A DNA stretch of 64,000 nt from Paenibacillus woosongensis (GCF_030122845.1 NZ_CP126084.1:2914001-2978000), one strand, 5' to 3'; counted from the first letter of the stretch, positions 1 through 9,208 are shown. Translations and numbers: made by a program. Notes: generated from the letters alone by a model not told the origin.

Positions 1-341
1 GCTAGCTTCTCCATTCCCTCCGCAAACTCATCTTGTCCGAGTCCGTTCCATTCCCAATCAATTTGGAATATATGTCTCAGAAAAACAGGCGGCCTCTCCG
101 AAATCGCAGCAATCACACGTTCTGCTGGTTCCTGCAGCGTTACGCGAAGCACTTCTCCTGGTATCAGCACGGTACTTTTCACCGCACCGAATAATCGGCG
201 AAGCTCCTCTTGCGCATACGGCGCAAAGCCGTGATTGGCTGTACAGATCCACTGGCTCTCCGGGCTTGTCGCCTCACCTGATCCGCTTAATGAAATATCT
301 TGACTACTCAACGCAAAACCCCCAGAAGTAATGGCCGCCAT
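1..341 (-). CDS. Putative RNA methyltransferase N-terminus (partial, RlmM/FtsJ-like)
   Basis: This reading frame runs off the left edge of the window, so only about the first 113 residues are visible. ATG at 341-339 is the first start after an in-frame stop near 388; an AAGG lies about 13 bases upstream. After roughly 30 poorly conserved residues the protein reads WICTANHGFAPYAQEELRR and later PPVFLRHIFQID. I recognise this style from the N-terminal domain of FtsJ/RlmM-like methyltransferases of Paenibacillus, which bind rRNA ahead of a SAM-binding domain. The catalytic domain is outside the window, so the assignment rests on memory of the family alone. It lies 26 bp downstream of the receiver-like gene and may be co-transcribed with it. 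Confidence 0.5.
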   Translation of the reverse strand, partial: MAAITSGGFALSSQDISLSGSGEATSPESQWICTANHGFAPYAQEELRRLFGAVKSTVLIPGEVLRVTLQEPAERVIAAISERPPVFLRHIFQIDWEWNGLGQDEFAEGMEKL

Positions 342-367
342 CCAGCACGGCCTTAAAGTGAACTCAT

Positions 368-769
368 CTAATTGCGGGCACTTCTTCTAGCCATGCCCTC
401 GATTTCATCCAGGCGTTCAAATGGAATCGGTCCATTATGCAAAATAACGCACTCCGGCTTGTTCTGGTATAAAATTTCGTACATGCTTTTTTTCCCGGCC
501 ATACTTGATGTATGCAAGAAAATCTCTCTTGGATACAATCCTTCCCGCGCGATGGCTGCAGCCACCTCGGCCCCCGTCTTCTCGCCCGGCCCCATATCGT
601 AATCCAGCGACAAGATGTCGACTTCGGAAATCCGCAGAAGCTCTATGCACTCATCGACGGTCCTAACCAACGTAAACCCTGAGGGACAACGCCGCAAATC
701 ATCCATATACACATGAATCAATGTTCTTCGTCCTTTCCCGCGGAATTTCAGCACCAGGCTTTCACCCAC
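368..769 (-). CDS. Cyclic-phosphate processing receiver-domain (cREC) protein
   Basis: A protein of up to 133 residues with a receiver-like fold and no output domain. It reads IHVYMDDLRRCPSGFTLVRT, then a hydrophobic strand DILSLDYDMG with the aspartate expected at the end of a beta strand, then GAEVAAAIA and EIFLHTSS. This matches the stand-alone cREC family (receiver domains thought to process cyclic nucleotide phosphates), not a classical two-component regulator. The longest start is GTG at 769, preceded by a GAGG, which overlaps the end of nfo by 22 bp. A later start is possible because the family usually begins close to the IHVYMDD strand. The overlap with nfo suggests translational coupling. 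The role in this cell is unknown. Confidence 0.6.
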   Translation of the reverse strand: MGESLVLKFRGKGRRTLIHVYMDDLRRCPSGFTLVRTVDECIELLRISEVDILSLDYDMGPGEKTGAEVAAAIAREGLYPREIFLHTSSMAGKKSMYEILYQNKPECVILHNGPIPFERLDEIEGMARRSARN

Positions 770-1611
770 CGCCTCACCCGTTCCATATCTTCTCTATAGG
801 TTCCATCTTCGCCTTTCTCACTCTCGAAAATCCATGGTATTCCCCGCACCTGATCGAGTTGCAGGAGCTTACGGAAGCCTCTTTCGCCAATGTAGCCCGA
901 CCCAACCCGGGCATGCCGGTCTTTCCGTGAATGTGCTGGATATTTGGAATCATTGAGATGGATTACGGTTAATCCGCTCCAATAATCCAATTCGGCCGCT
1001 TTGCGGGCAAAGATATTGTCAGCTTCCCCGACCCACATTCCCGAAGCGAAGGCATGGCAGGTGTCGAGGCAAAAGCCGATGCGTTCGGGCGATTGGCACA
1101 GCTTACGGATCTGAACCAGCTCCTCCAAGGTCATGCCCATGTCTCCATGGTCACCGGCCTGATTCTCAATAAGCAGCTTAGCTTTGCCTTCCCAGCCGGA
1201 CAGCACCTTATTTATACATTGTATAATATTTTGATAACCTTGTAAGGGGTTTCCAGTCTTAAATGTACCAAAATGGACAATTATTCCCATAGATCCGCAT
1301 GCTTCTGCAATTTCAAGATCATTCCGCAGCGAACGAACGGTTCTTGCAAACTGATCAGGCGCTGCATGCAAATCGACCGCCAAATTGCTCGGATAGGGAG
1401 TATGGGCCACAGACCGTATTCCGTGCTGTTCGCAAAGCGTGCGGCAGCGCTCGGCATCCTGGCGGTCAAAATCTTTCACCGACAAGCTTCTCGGATTTTT
1501 TGGAAAATACTGAAACGCGCCTGCACCGGACGAAATCGCGAGTTGTGCGGCTCCCGCATATCCGCTGCGGATGCTGAGATGCCCGCCGACGATTGGCTTC
1601 TTAGCGGTCAT
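748..1611 (-). CDS. nfo: Endonuclease IV (AP endonuclease)
   Basis: Apurinic/apyrimidinic endonuclease of the xylose-isomerase-like TIM-barrel family; it cuts the DNA backbone 5' to abasic sites in base excision repair. Metal-ligand stretches are visible in order: GGHLSI at the N-terminus, HTPYPSNLA, IVHFGTFKTG, LLIENQAG, GFCLDTCHAF, HLNDSK and RHARVGSG, then WIFESEKG near the end. The frame is open further upstream, but ATG at 1611 (MTAKKPIVGGHLSI) gives the usual length of 287 residues, and anything upstream would lie inside the glycosylase gene. It overlaps the 3' end of the Fpg-family gene by 11 bp, so a glycosylase and an AP endonuclease that act one after the other are probably translated together. 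Some motifs differ from classical Nfo, so it may belong to a Bacillales subfamily. Confidence 0.85.
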   Translation of the reverse strand: MTAKKPIVGGHLSIRSGYAGAAQLAISSGAGAFQYFPKNPRSLSVKDFDRQDAERCRTLCEQHGIRSVAHTPYPSNLAVDLHAAPDQFARTVRSLRNDLEIAEACGSMGIIVHFGTFKTGNPLQGYQNIIQCINKVLSGWEGKAKLLIENQAGDHGDMGMTLEELVQIRKLCQSPERIGFCLDTCHAFASGMWVGEADNIFARKAAELDYWSGLTVIHLNDSKYPAHSRKDRHARVGSGYIGERGFRKLLQLDQVRGIPWIFESEKGEDGTYREDMERVRRWVKAWC

Positions 1612-2419
1612 GCTGACAGCCCGGGCTGTAGAAAACCTTTTTGCCGGCAATTTCGGTCTTGACGATTTCGTCCCCGCAGCGGTAGCATTTTTCCCCTTCC
1701 CGGTCATACACCTGGCATAGGTCATTGAAACCGCCTGTAAGCTTGTCATCCTTTGTCAACGGAAGCTCCATATAGCCCCCTGCTTCGGTAGCGTGGATCA
1801 GAACGTCGCGAACCGCTTGATATAGCGCAGACAAATCGTCCTCGCTCATATTTTGCAGCTTGGCGGATGGCCGCAATCCAGCCGCGTACGCGATCTCATC
1901 CGCATAGCAGTTGCCGATTCCGGCAACGATTTCCTGATTTACGAGCGCGGTCTTCAGGCTGCCCCGTCGCTTGCTGAAAATCGCTTTGAACTTCTCTTCG
2001 TTCATTTTTCGGTCGAGCAGCTCCGGGCCCAAATCCGACAGCAGCTCCTCCGCTTCCTTTGCGGTATGCAAATGCAAATAACCTAGTCTAAGGCCGATAA
2101 AATACAGCACCATGCCGCCTTCGAACGAAATCTCGACTTGCGTGCTGCGGTTCGGACGGTCCTCCAAAGTGCCCAGGTACAAAAGTCCGCCAAGCATCAA
2201 ATGCAGCAAGAGCCGGCGGCCGTTGTCCAAATGAAACAGTAAATGTTTGCCCCGCCGCTCAATAAAAATAACTTGTCTGCCCAGCAAAGCATTCGTAAAA
2301 GCTTCAGGCTCCAGATTTACCGACTTCTCCCGGTGAATTGCGATTCTTGTTATAGGCAAATCCAAAATATGCTTGGATAGCTGAATTCGATAATTATCCA
2401 TTTCCGGCAGTTCCGGCAT
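1601..2419 (-). CDS. mutM: Fpg/Nei-family DNA glycosylase with altered zinc finger
   Basis: Bifunctional DNA glycosylase/AP lyase family that removes oxidised bases. The N-terminus is MPELPEMDNYR; the proline after the initiator is the catalytic nucleophile of the family. ATG at 2419 is therefore preferred over the ATG six bases upstream, which would add two residues. Also visible are RRGKHLLFHL, a helix-two-turn-helix stretch around VNQEIVAGIGNCYADEIAYAAG, and the C-terminal zinc-finger region CYRCGDEIV...FYSPGCQ. The third cysteine of the expected C-x2-C-x16-C-x2-C pattern is a serine here (AGC where a TGC would give cysteine). About 272 residues, normal for the family. It could be a Nei-like or MutM2 paralogue instead of the main MutM. 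Coupled to nfo. Confidence 0.75.
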   Translation of the reverse strand: MPELPEMDNYRIQLSKHILDLPITRIAIHREKSVNLEPEAFTNALLGRQVIFIERRGKHLLFHLDNGRRLLLHLMLGGLLYLGTLEDRPNRSTQVEISFEGGMVLYFIGLRLGYLHLHTAKEAEELLSDLGPELLDRKMNEEKFKAIFSKRRGSLKTALVNQEIVAGIGNCYADEIAYAAGLRPSAKLQNMSEDDLSALYQAVRDVLIHATEAGGYMELPLTKDDKLTGGFNDLCQVYDREGEKCYRCGDEIVKTEIAGKKVFYSPGCQHDR

Positions 2420-2449
2420 TGTCATCTTTCCCTTCTCTATCTCATTAAC

Positions 2450-3256
2450 CTATCTTGTTGATTTCAGCGAACTGACGACCAGAGACTGAACATCGGCCAA
2501 GCTGTCGCAAATTTGATCCGGCCTCACTCCGGTTTTTGCCTGAAGCTCAGACAAATTGCCGCGGGTCGTCACTCCGGTCAACGCCAGTATGGTGCCGCAC
2601 CCCGCATGGGCTCCGGCTGAGATGTCCGTATACATATTATCGCCAATTACCGCGGCCTCATCAGGACGTACGCCCAAACGGTCCATGGCATGCTTCATCA
2701 AAATTTCCGACGGTTTCCCAATGGTGACCGGTTGTACGCCAGAAGCCGCTACGATCGCCGCGGAAATGGTCCCTGCCCCCGGCATTAAGCCATCCTGACC
2801 CGGCAGCAGCAAATCCGGGTTCGTCAGCACATATTTCGCCCCGCCTGTAATCCACCTAGCGGCTTGAGCCAGCTTCTCATAGGTAAAGGAGCGATCAATG
2901 CCCTGCACCACATATTCAGGCTGCTCCGAATCGATGGTCAACCCGGCCCGCTTCAACGCCTCAATCAATCCATGCTCCCCAATCGGCGCTACCCTAGCTC
3001 CGGGCTGCAGGCCTGCAATATACTCTGCGGCAGCCACAGCCGACGTACATACATCCTCCGTCTCGGCGGGTATGCCCAATTGGCGTAAATGCTCGGCTAC
3101 GTCAGCGGGCGTACGCGAGGAGTTATTGGTTACGAATAAATAGGGGATTTCATTATATCTCATTGCATTAATTAGTTGATCGGCCCCGGGAATCATGCGA
3201 TTTCCATGATACATCGTGCCGTCCAGGTCAATCAGATATGCCTTCCAGTTCGTCAA
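2450..3256 (-). CDS. HAD-IIA family phosphatase (NagD/TIGR01457-like)
   Basis: HAD-superfamily phosphatase, probably acting on small phosphorylated metabolites. HAD motif I is LIDLDGTMYHG near the N-terminus, motif II FVTNNSSR, and motif III/IV GDNMYTDISAGAHAG near the C-terminus, with a C2-type cap between them. TTG at 3256 is chosen as start: an AAGGAG lies 8 bases upstream, while the GTG nine bases further up touches the Shine-Dalgarno. The TTG overlaps the TGA of the upstream oxidoreductase (TTGA), a normal coupling arrangement. Length about 268 residues. The substrate cannot be told from sequence. Confidence 0.85.
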   Translation of the reverse strand: MTNWKAYLIDLDGTMYHGNRMIPGADQLINAMRYNEIPYLFVTNNSSRTPADVAEHLRQLGIPAETEDVCTSAVAAAEYIAGLQPGARVAPIGEHGLIEALKRAGLTIDSEQPEYVVQGIDRSFTYEKLAQAARWITGGAKYVLTNPDLLLPGQDGLMPGAGTISAAIVAASGVQPVTIGKPSEILMKHAMDRLGVRPDEAAVIGDNMYTDISAGAHAGCGTILALTGVTTRGNLSELQAKTGVRPDQICDSLADVQSLVVSSLKSTR

Positions 3257-4338
3257 CGCTCCCACTCCTTCTTCCGCACTTGATCAACGTATTTCTCTAC
3301 GCGCAGCGCGTCAGCAAGCGTAGGTGCCAGCCCTGCAAATTCATCATCTCCGGCAAGTCTCAGCATGAAATGATATAGCGCGGCAAAATGGGAATCGACG
3401 AATACGCCCATCGTGGCCTTAGCATCAGGGAGAAGTTTGAGGCCTACAGGCTCAGGCATGTGGGTGAGCGCGCCTCGAAGCAGGTGAACCTGCGGAATAA
3501 CATCCTTTTCCAAATCCATAACGATGCTTCCTTTGGTCCCGACAATCTGAACCGCAAAGGCATCGCTTCCCCATGCTATGCGCGACACCTCCACCATACC
3601 ACGGACACCCGTAACCGTCTCAAAATTTATGGCCGCCCAATCATCGACTTGAATAGCCACTTTGCGTTCGTCCCCCGACTGAGCGGGGCGTTCGTTTACG
3701 AAAGTCTCCGTTGTACCGCCGATTTGCGCTAAATCTCCAAACCAGTGGCAAATGAGATCAAGCGCATGAACTCCAATATCGGTAATGGCCCCGCCGCCGG
3801 ACAGTTCGCTGCTGACCCGCCAGCTGAAAGGGCGTTCCTGGTCCAGATAGCCGGAGCGAAGATAAGATATTTTACACTGCAGCACCTGGCCGATGCTCTG
3901 CTGCCGCAGCAGCTCGGAAGTCCGCTGAACGGCCGGATGATAGCGGAACATTAGCGCAACCTGTGCAGTTAAATGCTTGGGATATTGATCCGCCGCTTGC
4001 ACGGATTCATAATAATTATCGGCAATCGGCTTCTCGCAGTAAAGTGCTTTGCCCGCATCGCCAGCCACGCGAATACTCTCGGGATGCAGGGCATTTGGAG
4101 TACATACGCTGACCGCAGCCACCGATTCCCGGCTTACCGCTTCCTCGATGTCGTCCGTGATGTGCGCAAAACCCATGGCTAAGGCTTGCTCTTTATGTAC
4201 ATCCGGTTTCCGTGTCACTAATGTGTCCAGCACCGGCACAAATGGAGTTTTCTTAAGAACTGGCAGTGTCCGCAGCGCAACGATATGCGTCTTCGCGATT
4301 GTACCAAAGCCATGCAGAACAAAAGGAATTTTCTTCAA
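3253..4338 (-). CDS. Gfo/Idh/MocA-family oxidoreductase
   Basis: NAD(P)-dependent oxidoreductase of 361 residues. An N-terminal Rossmann domain begins FVLHGFGTIAKTHIVAL, followed by SVCTPNALHPES and the family signature YCEKPIA (EKP, with the catalytic lysine). The C-terminal substrate domain carries GGGAITDIGVHALDLICHW, typical of the family. These enzymes oxidise or reduce sugars, inositols or related polyols; nothing in the sequence fixes the substrate. It is the first gene of a pair with the HAD phosphatase, overlapping it by 4 bp, so the two may work on the same sugar phosphate or sugar (inference). Confidence 0.85.
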   Translation of the reverse strand: MKKIPFVLHGFGTIAKTHIVALRTLPVLKKTPFVPVLDTLVTRKPDVHKEQALAMGFAHITDDIEEAVSRESVAAVSVCTPNALHPESIRVAGDAGKALYCEKPIADNYYESVQAADQYPKHLTAQVALMFRYHPAVQRTSELLRQQSIGQVLQCKISYLRSGYLDQERPFSWRVSSELSGGGAITDIGVHALDLICHWFGDLAQIGGTTETFVNERPAQSGDERKVAIQVDDWAAINFETVTGVRGMVEVSRIAWGSDAFAVQIVGTKGSIVMDLEKDVIPQVHLLRGALTHMPEPVGLKLLPDAKATMGVFVDSHFAALYHFMLRLAGDDEFAGLAPTLADALRVEKYVDQVRKKEWER

Positions 4339-4541
4339 TCCGCACCCTCCCGTAATGTTTGCTTCTATTTATTCTACATAGAAAAACAAAGCGGAAGCAA
4401 ATTTCCCGCCTATTTTGTATGCTCATTCCGTAAAATAGAACCACATCAAGTCGAAAGGCATCGAAGCGGGGACCTGCCCTCGCCGTGTCCTTAGCAAACT
4501 TTGAAGCGGCCTGTCATTTCCTGCGCTTTCCCGGAAAATAT

Positions 4542-5477
4542 TTATGAGCCTGATGTCCGTTCTATCCCGTACAATACGTGCTCTCTAGCGATTACGGCGT
4601 CCGGGAATATTTCCTGCGCCTCGCGTTCAAGCTGCATGATTTGATCCTCGTATTTATAACGCGAGCTCAGGTGCGTCAGGAACAAGCGCTTGACGCCCGC
4701 TTCACGGGCCGCTTCCGCGGCCTGGCGGGCCGTACTGTGAAAATAAGTATGCGCCGTATCCTTCATCTCATGAAGAAACGTCGACTCGTGAACCAGGACA
4801 TCCGCATCTCGTGCTAGAGGCAGTACGGAGCCGCATGGACGGGTGTCTCCTAGAATCGTGATGATTCTTCCTTTCTTCGGTTTGCCCTGTACTTCGGAGG
4901 CGTGGAGGATCCGTCCGTCCGGAGCTTCCACGCTCTCGCCGCGCTTTAATTTGCCATAGAGCGGCCCAGGACGAATGCCGTAGCTCTCCATTGTGGCGGT
5001 GTCGAGCTTGCCGGGCAAATCCTTCTCCGTAATCCTATATCCGTAGCTGGCTACCCGGTGCTCCAGCAATGAGGCTTCTACCCTGAACGAATCATCCTCG
5101 AACACAATTCCTCCGTCATGCTCGACAATATCGAGGCTATAGCTGATGTGCGACTCGCTCAGCTCCAGGCTGGTATGAATATATTGCTTAAGCCCTCGCG
5201 GTCCATAAATCGTCAAAGGATCCTCACCGCCCTGATAGGCGCGGCTGGAGATCAGCCCCGGCAGACCAAATAAATGGTCCCCATGCAGATGTGTGATGAA
5301 GATCTTCTCCAGTTTGCTGAGTTTGAGAGGAGAACGAAGAATTTGATGCTGCGTTCCTTCTCCGCAATCAAACAGCCAGAAGGACCGGCGCTCTTCAAGC
5401 ATGCGAAGGGCGACCGAGGTCACGTTACGCTCCAAAGATGGAACGCCTGCATTAGTTCCCAAAAAGTAAAGCTCCAT
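4542..5477 (-). CDS. rnz: Ribonuclease Z (tRNA 3' processing endonuclease)
   Basis: Metallo-beta-lactamase-fold endonuclease that trims the 3' trailer from tRNA precursors lacking encoded CCA. The hallmark HLHGDH is at residues 63-68 and begins the zinc site; ILGDTRPC (the second aspartate region) and LFLTHLSSRY complete it. Length 311 residues fits the short bacterial RNase Z class. It starts MELYFLGTNAGVPS at 5477 behind a GGAG-type site. It is separated from metH upstream by a strong symmetric hairpin and from the oxidoreductase downstream by about 200 bp with no gene that I can see. Confidence 0.93.
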   Translation of the reverse strand: MELYFLGTNAGVPSLERNVTSVALRMLEERRSFWLFDCGEGTQHQILRSPLKLSKLEKIFITHLHGDHLFGLPGLISSRAYQGGEDPLTIYGPRGLKQYIHTSLELSESHISYSLDIVEHDGGIVFEDDSFRVEASLLEHRVASYGYRITEKDLPGKLDTATMESYGIRPGPLYGKLKRGESVEAPDGRILHASEVQGKPKKGRIITILGDTRPCGSVLPLARDADVLVHESTFLHEMKDTAHTYFHSTARQAAEAAREAGVKRLFLTHLSSRYKYEDQIMQLEREAQEIFPDAVIAREHVLYGIERTSGS

Positions 5478-5523
5478 TCTTCTCTCTCCTTTGAGCTGTA
5501 GGTGTAGTTGCCAATTCTATGGT

Positions 5524-5552
5524 CAAAACCCTCCGGGGTACGGAGGGTTTTG
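5524..5552 (-). terminator. Rho-independent terminator after metH
   Basis: A perfect inverted repeat, caaaaccctccg / cggagggttttg, around a 5-base loop. It sits 11 bp after the metH stop and ahead of rnz. The A and T runs on the two sides would let it act on either strand, but only minus-strand genes flank it. Confidence 0.85.
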
Positions 5553-5562
5553 CGAAGTATTA

Positions 5563-8500
5563 CTAGGCTTTGTCGACGTTGAAATACTGGGCCTGCGGAT
5601 GAGCAAATACCATGGCAGATACCGATGCTTCCGGCTCCATCATAAAGCCTTCCGTCAGCTCTACTCCAATATCCTCCGGCTTCATCAGCTGGAATAAAGG
5701 ACCTTGATATTCGAGGTCAGGGCAAGCCGGATAACCGAACGATACCCGGATACCTTGGTAACGCGCACCGAGACGCTGCTTCATCGTCATATCCTGCGGA
5801 TCAGGGAAGCCCCACGTGTCGCGCATCATATGATGAACCCGTTCAGCAAGCCCTTCGGCTACCTCCAGAGCAACGGACTGCAGCGCATGAGAGCGGAGGT
5901 AATCCCCCTGCTCCTTCAGCTTCTCGGAACGGTCCCGAATGCCTTGCCCGGCGCTAACGACGAGGAAGCCCACATAATCCATGATGCCGCTGTCGACGGA
6001 TTTCAGGAAATCGGACAGACAGAGGTACGGCTCAACGCGCTGACGCGGGAAGTCAAATCTCTGCAGCACCTTCGTATGATCCTGCGGATCATAGATGATG
6101 ATTTCGTTTCCGGACGATTGCGCAGGAAAGAATTGATACATCGCCTGAGCCTGGATGATCCCGTCGGTGACAGCTTCGTACAGAATTTGATCGACGGTTT
6201 CCTTCAGCTGAACCGCTTTGGAATCTTCTTTAGCTAGCAGCTGCTCGACGGAGCCGCGTAATCCCAAATGATGTCCCAGCAGCATTTGCATATTGATATA
6301 AGGAATGATATGGCTTATCGGATAATTGCGCAGGATATGGCGTTCCAGATCCGGCGGTGTGAACACCGGGGCATCGGTCGAGATGTTCGATCTTTGAACA
6401 CGCGTCAGCTGCGGCAGTTCCTTGACTGCCACGGCAACGCTGCCCTCGGCTTCCTGCTCTGCGTCCATTTCCAGGCGCATTTCTTCTCTTTTGACCGGAT
6501 CCATAAGTTTGTTGGCTAAGTCGAGGCCATCCATCGCGTCCTTGGCGTAAATGACCATGCCGTCATACTCCGGACGAATCCGCGTCTTCGTGAATTTCCG
6601 GGTCAACGCGGCGCCACCAACTAGAATCGGCACCTCGATCCCTGCGTTGCGCAGGTCCTGAGCAGTTAATACCATTTGCTGCGCGGACTTCACAAGCAGT
6701 CCGGAGAGGCCTATCGCATCCGGCTTCTCTTCGCGATAAGCTTCAATAATACGCTCCGGTGGTACTTTTATACCCAAATTAATGATTTGGTAACCATTGT
6801 TGGACAAAATGATCTCAACCAGATTCTTACCGATATCATGAACGTCTCCCTTTACGGTAGCAAGCAGGATTTTACCCTTCACCGAGGATTCGTTCTTCTC
6901 CATAAACGGCTCCAGGAAAGCGACCGAGGCCTTCATCACCTCAGCGCTTTGCAGCACCTCTGCAACGATCAGCTCGTTGTTGTTGAACAGGCGGCCAACC
7001 TCTTCCATCCCCGCCATCAGCGGTCCGTTGATGACCTCCAGCGGGCTGTATTTCTTCAGAGCTTCCTCCAGATCAGAGATCAGCCCTTCCTTGCTGCCTT
7101 CCACGACGTAATTGGCAAGCCGCTCTTCCAGCGTCAAATTGTCGGCTTTGGCTTTCTTCTCAACCTTCTTGTCCCGGAATGCAGCCACAAAGGCTGCCAG
7201 CGTCTCGTCGCTCGTGTTGAAAATGAGCTCCTCCGCCAATTTCCGGTCTTCCTCGGGAATCGAAGCATAACGCTCCAGCTTCTCCGTATTGACGATCGCA
7301 TAATCGAGACCGGCTTTCGTACAATGGTACAAGTAAACGGAGTTGAGCACCTCGCGGCCGGCGTCTGGCAATCCAAAGGAGATGTTGCTCAGACCAAGGA
7401 TCGTTTTCGCTCTCGGAAATTTCTCCTTGATCATCCGAATGCCTTCAATCGTCTCCACAGCAGAGCCGATGTATTGAGGATCTCCCGAGCCTACCGGGAA
7501 CATATTCGGGTCAAAAATAATGTCCTCCGGCTGCATGCCGTATTTATTCACAAGCAAATCGTACGCGCGCGAAGCAACCTCCATCTTCGCTTCACGGGAT
7601 ACGGCCTGTCCACGCTCGTCAATGAGAATACAGACGACAGCCGCGCCATAACGGTGAATAAGCGGAACAATCTGCTGGAATTTCGTCTCGCCGTCTTCAA
7701 GGTTAATAGAGTTAATTATCGCTTTACCTTGCGAATATTTCAGCGCCAGTTCAATAATATGATCATAGGTAGAATCGATCATGATCGGTGCCTTGATTTT
7801 CTTCGTGACCATCGGATAAAAATTTTTAACAGCATAGGCCTCATCGATATCTGTATCCTGCAGGTTAATATCGATAACCATTGCCCCGCCCTTCACCTGG
7901 GAACGGGCAATTTCCGAAGCCTCATCGAACTTCTCTTCCTTGATCAGTCGCTTGAACTTCCGGGATCCGGAAATATTCGTTCGTTCGCCGATCATAATCG
8001 GCCGGTTGTCTTCCTCAAGATATACGGCCTCTACTCCGGACACAGCTGCGGGATGCTTGCCGTTCATTTCCCTTGGAGCATACTGGCTCATCGTCTTCAC
8101 AAGCGCAGCGATATGATCCGGCGTCGTTCCACAGCAGCCTCCGGCAATGTTCAGCCAGCCCTGCTCCGCGAAGGCGCCCATCTTCATCGCCAGCGATTCC
8201 GGCGATTCATGGTATTTGCCGTTCTCATCCGGCAGCCCTGCGTTCGGATAACAGCTCACCCCCACACTTGACATGTCGGATAAAGTTCGGATGTGATCCC
8301 GCATGAATTCCGGTCCTGTAGCGCAGTTAAGACCGAAGGAAATCGGCTTCAAATGCTCCAGCGAAATATAGAACGCCTCAATGTTCTGTCCGGCCAGCGT
8401 CGTGCCCATCGGCTCGATCGTACCCGAAATCATAAGCGGCAGCTTCTTGCCCGCAGCTTCGTAGGCGCGGGAAATACCGATGCTGCCCGCCTTGACGTTC

Positions 8501-9003
8501 AGCGTATCCTGCGACGTCTCCAGCAGCAGGGCGTCTACGCCCGCCTCAACCAGCGCGAGTGCCTGCTCTTCATAGCTGGCGATCAATTCGTCAAAGGTAA
8601 CTCCACCAGTAACAGATAACGTCTTCGTCGTCGGACCGAGCGCTCCGACCACGTATCTCGGATGTTCAGGCGTGCTGTATTTCTCGGCAGCGGCGAGCGC
8701 CAGACGCGCAGCCGCCAGATTAATTTCGCGTGCTTTGTCTTGTATATCGTATTCGGCCAGTACGACGGATGTCGCACCGAATGTATTCGTTGATATTAAA
8801 TCTGCTCCGGCTTCCAAGTACTTCTCGTGAATCCCCTGGATCACGTCAGGACGGGTGAGCACGAGCATTTCATTACAGCCGTCCAGCTCTTCACCGCCAA
8901 AGTCGGCCGGCGATAAATCCTCCTGCTGAATCATCGTACCCATGGCACCGTCGAGGATCAATATTCGTTCTTTCATTCTGGACTCAAGGCTAGGCTTACT
9001 CAT
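5563..9003 (-). CDS. metH: Cobalamin-dependent methionine synthase
   Basis: Transfers methyl from 5-methyltetrahydrofolate to homocysteine through methylcobalamin, the last step of methionine synthesis; cytosolic. All modules are present in 1146 residues. The homocysteine-binding barrel has zinc cysteines at GLNCATG (about residue 225) and GGCCGTTPDHI (about 290). The pterin-binding domain follows from MIGERTNISGS. Then come the B12 cap domain and the cobalamin-binding domain with the axial-histidine motif DVHDIGKN at about residue 720. The C-terminal reactivation (SAM-binding) domain includes RVSFGYPACPD. Start ATG at 9003 has a GGGAGGG site. I found no SAM or cobalamin riboswitch in the 200 bp upstream. 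The methionine-salvage gene mtnD is divergent on the other side of that interval. Confidence 0.96.
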   Translation of the reverse strand: MSKPSLESRMKERILILDGAMGTMIQQEDLSPADFGGEELDGCNEMLVLTRPDVIQGIHEKYLEAGADLISTNTFGATSVVLAEYDIQDKAREINLAAARLALAAAEKYSTPEHPRYVVGALGPTTKTLSVTGGVTFDELIASYEEQALALVEAGVDALLLETSQDTLNVKAGSIGISRAYEAAGKKLPLMISGTIEPMGTTLAGQNIEAFYISLEHLKPISFGLNCATGPEFMRDHIRTLSDMSSVGVSCYPNAGLPDENGKYHESPESLAMKMGAFAEQGWLNIAGGCCGTTPDHIAALVKTMSQYAPREMNGKHPAAVSGVEAVYLEEDNRPIMIGERTNISGSRKFKRLIKEEKFDEASEIARSQVKGGAMVIDINLQDTDIDEAYAVKNFYPMVTKKIKAPIMIDSTYDHIIELALKYSQGKAIINSINLEDGETKFQQIVPLIHRYGAAVVCILIDERGQAVSREAKMEVASRAYDLLVNKYGMQPEDIIFDPNMFPVGSGDPQYIGSAVETIEGIRMIKEKFPRAKTILGLSNISFGLPDAGREVLNSVYLYHCTKAGLDYAIVNTEKLERYASIPEEDRKLAEELIFNTSDETLAAFVAAFRDKKVEKKAKADNLTLEERLANYVVEGSKEGLISDLEEALKKYSPLEVINGPLMAGMEEVGRLFNNNELIVAEVLQSAEVMKASVAFLEPFMEKNESSVKGKILLATVKGDVHDIGKNLVEIILSNNGYQIINLGIKVPPERIIEAYREEKPDAIGLSGLLVKSAQQMVLTAQDLRNAGIEVPILVGGAALTRKFTKTRIRPEYDGMVIYAKDAMDGLDLANKLMDPVKREEMRLEMDAEQEAEGSVAVAVKELPQLTRVQRSNISTDAPVFTPPDLERHILRNYPISHIIPYINMQMLLGHHLGLRGSVEQLLAKEDSKAVQLKETVDQILYEAVTDGIIQAQAMYQFFPAQSSGNEIIIYDPQDHTKVLQRFDFPRQRVEPYLCLSDFLKSVDSGIMDYVGFLVVSAGQGIRDRSEKLKEQGDYLRSHALQSVALEVAEGLAERVHHMMRDTWGFPDPQDMTMKQRLGARYQGIRVSFGYPACPDLEYQGPLFQLMKPEDIGVELTEGFMMEPEASVSAMVFAHPQAQYFNVDKA

Positions 9004-9145
9004 GTTCTAAATCCCTCCCACAAAACATTAACATTTAGTTTAACAGAACAAAGCGTTAAAGAAAAGGATCAAACCAATTTACATGAGTGTGCAAACCCTA
9101 TTACGGACTAAGTTCAACCAGCTCGGCCCCAGCTGAATTTAAGTG

Positions 9146-9175
9146 TCGACAACCGGGGTAAGGATCGGATATAAT
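9146..9175 (+). promoter_or_regulatory. Predicted sigma-A promoter of mtnD
   Basis: TCGACA (9146-9151, one mismatch to TTGACA) and TATAAT (9170-9175, perfect) are separated by 18 bases and lie 34 bp before the mtnD start. Confidence 0.6.
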
Positions 9176-9208
9176 GCAATCATATCCATTTGAAAGCGGG
9201 GTAATCCT

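Noticed and set aside
6676-8271. A 531-codon open frame antisense to metH
   Set aside because: It lies entirely within the conserved metH coding sequence on the other strand, has no ribosome site and encodes Arg/His/Leu-rich nonsense typical of antisense frames in GC-rich genes.
9004-9208. SAM (S-box) or cobalamin riboswitch upstream of metH
   Set aside because: No S-box or B12-box sequence and no terminator/antiterminator pair could be found in this interval.
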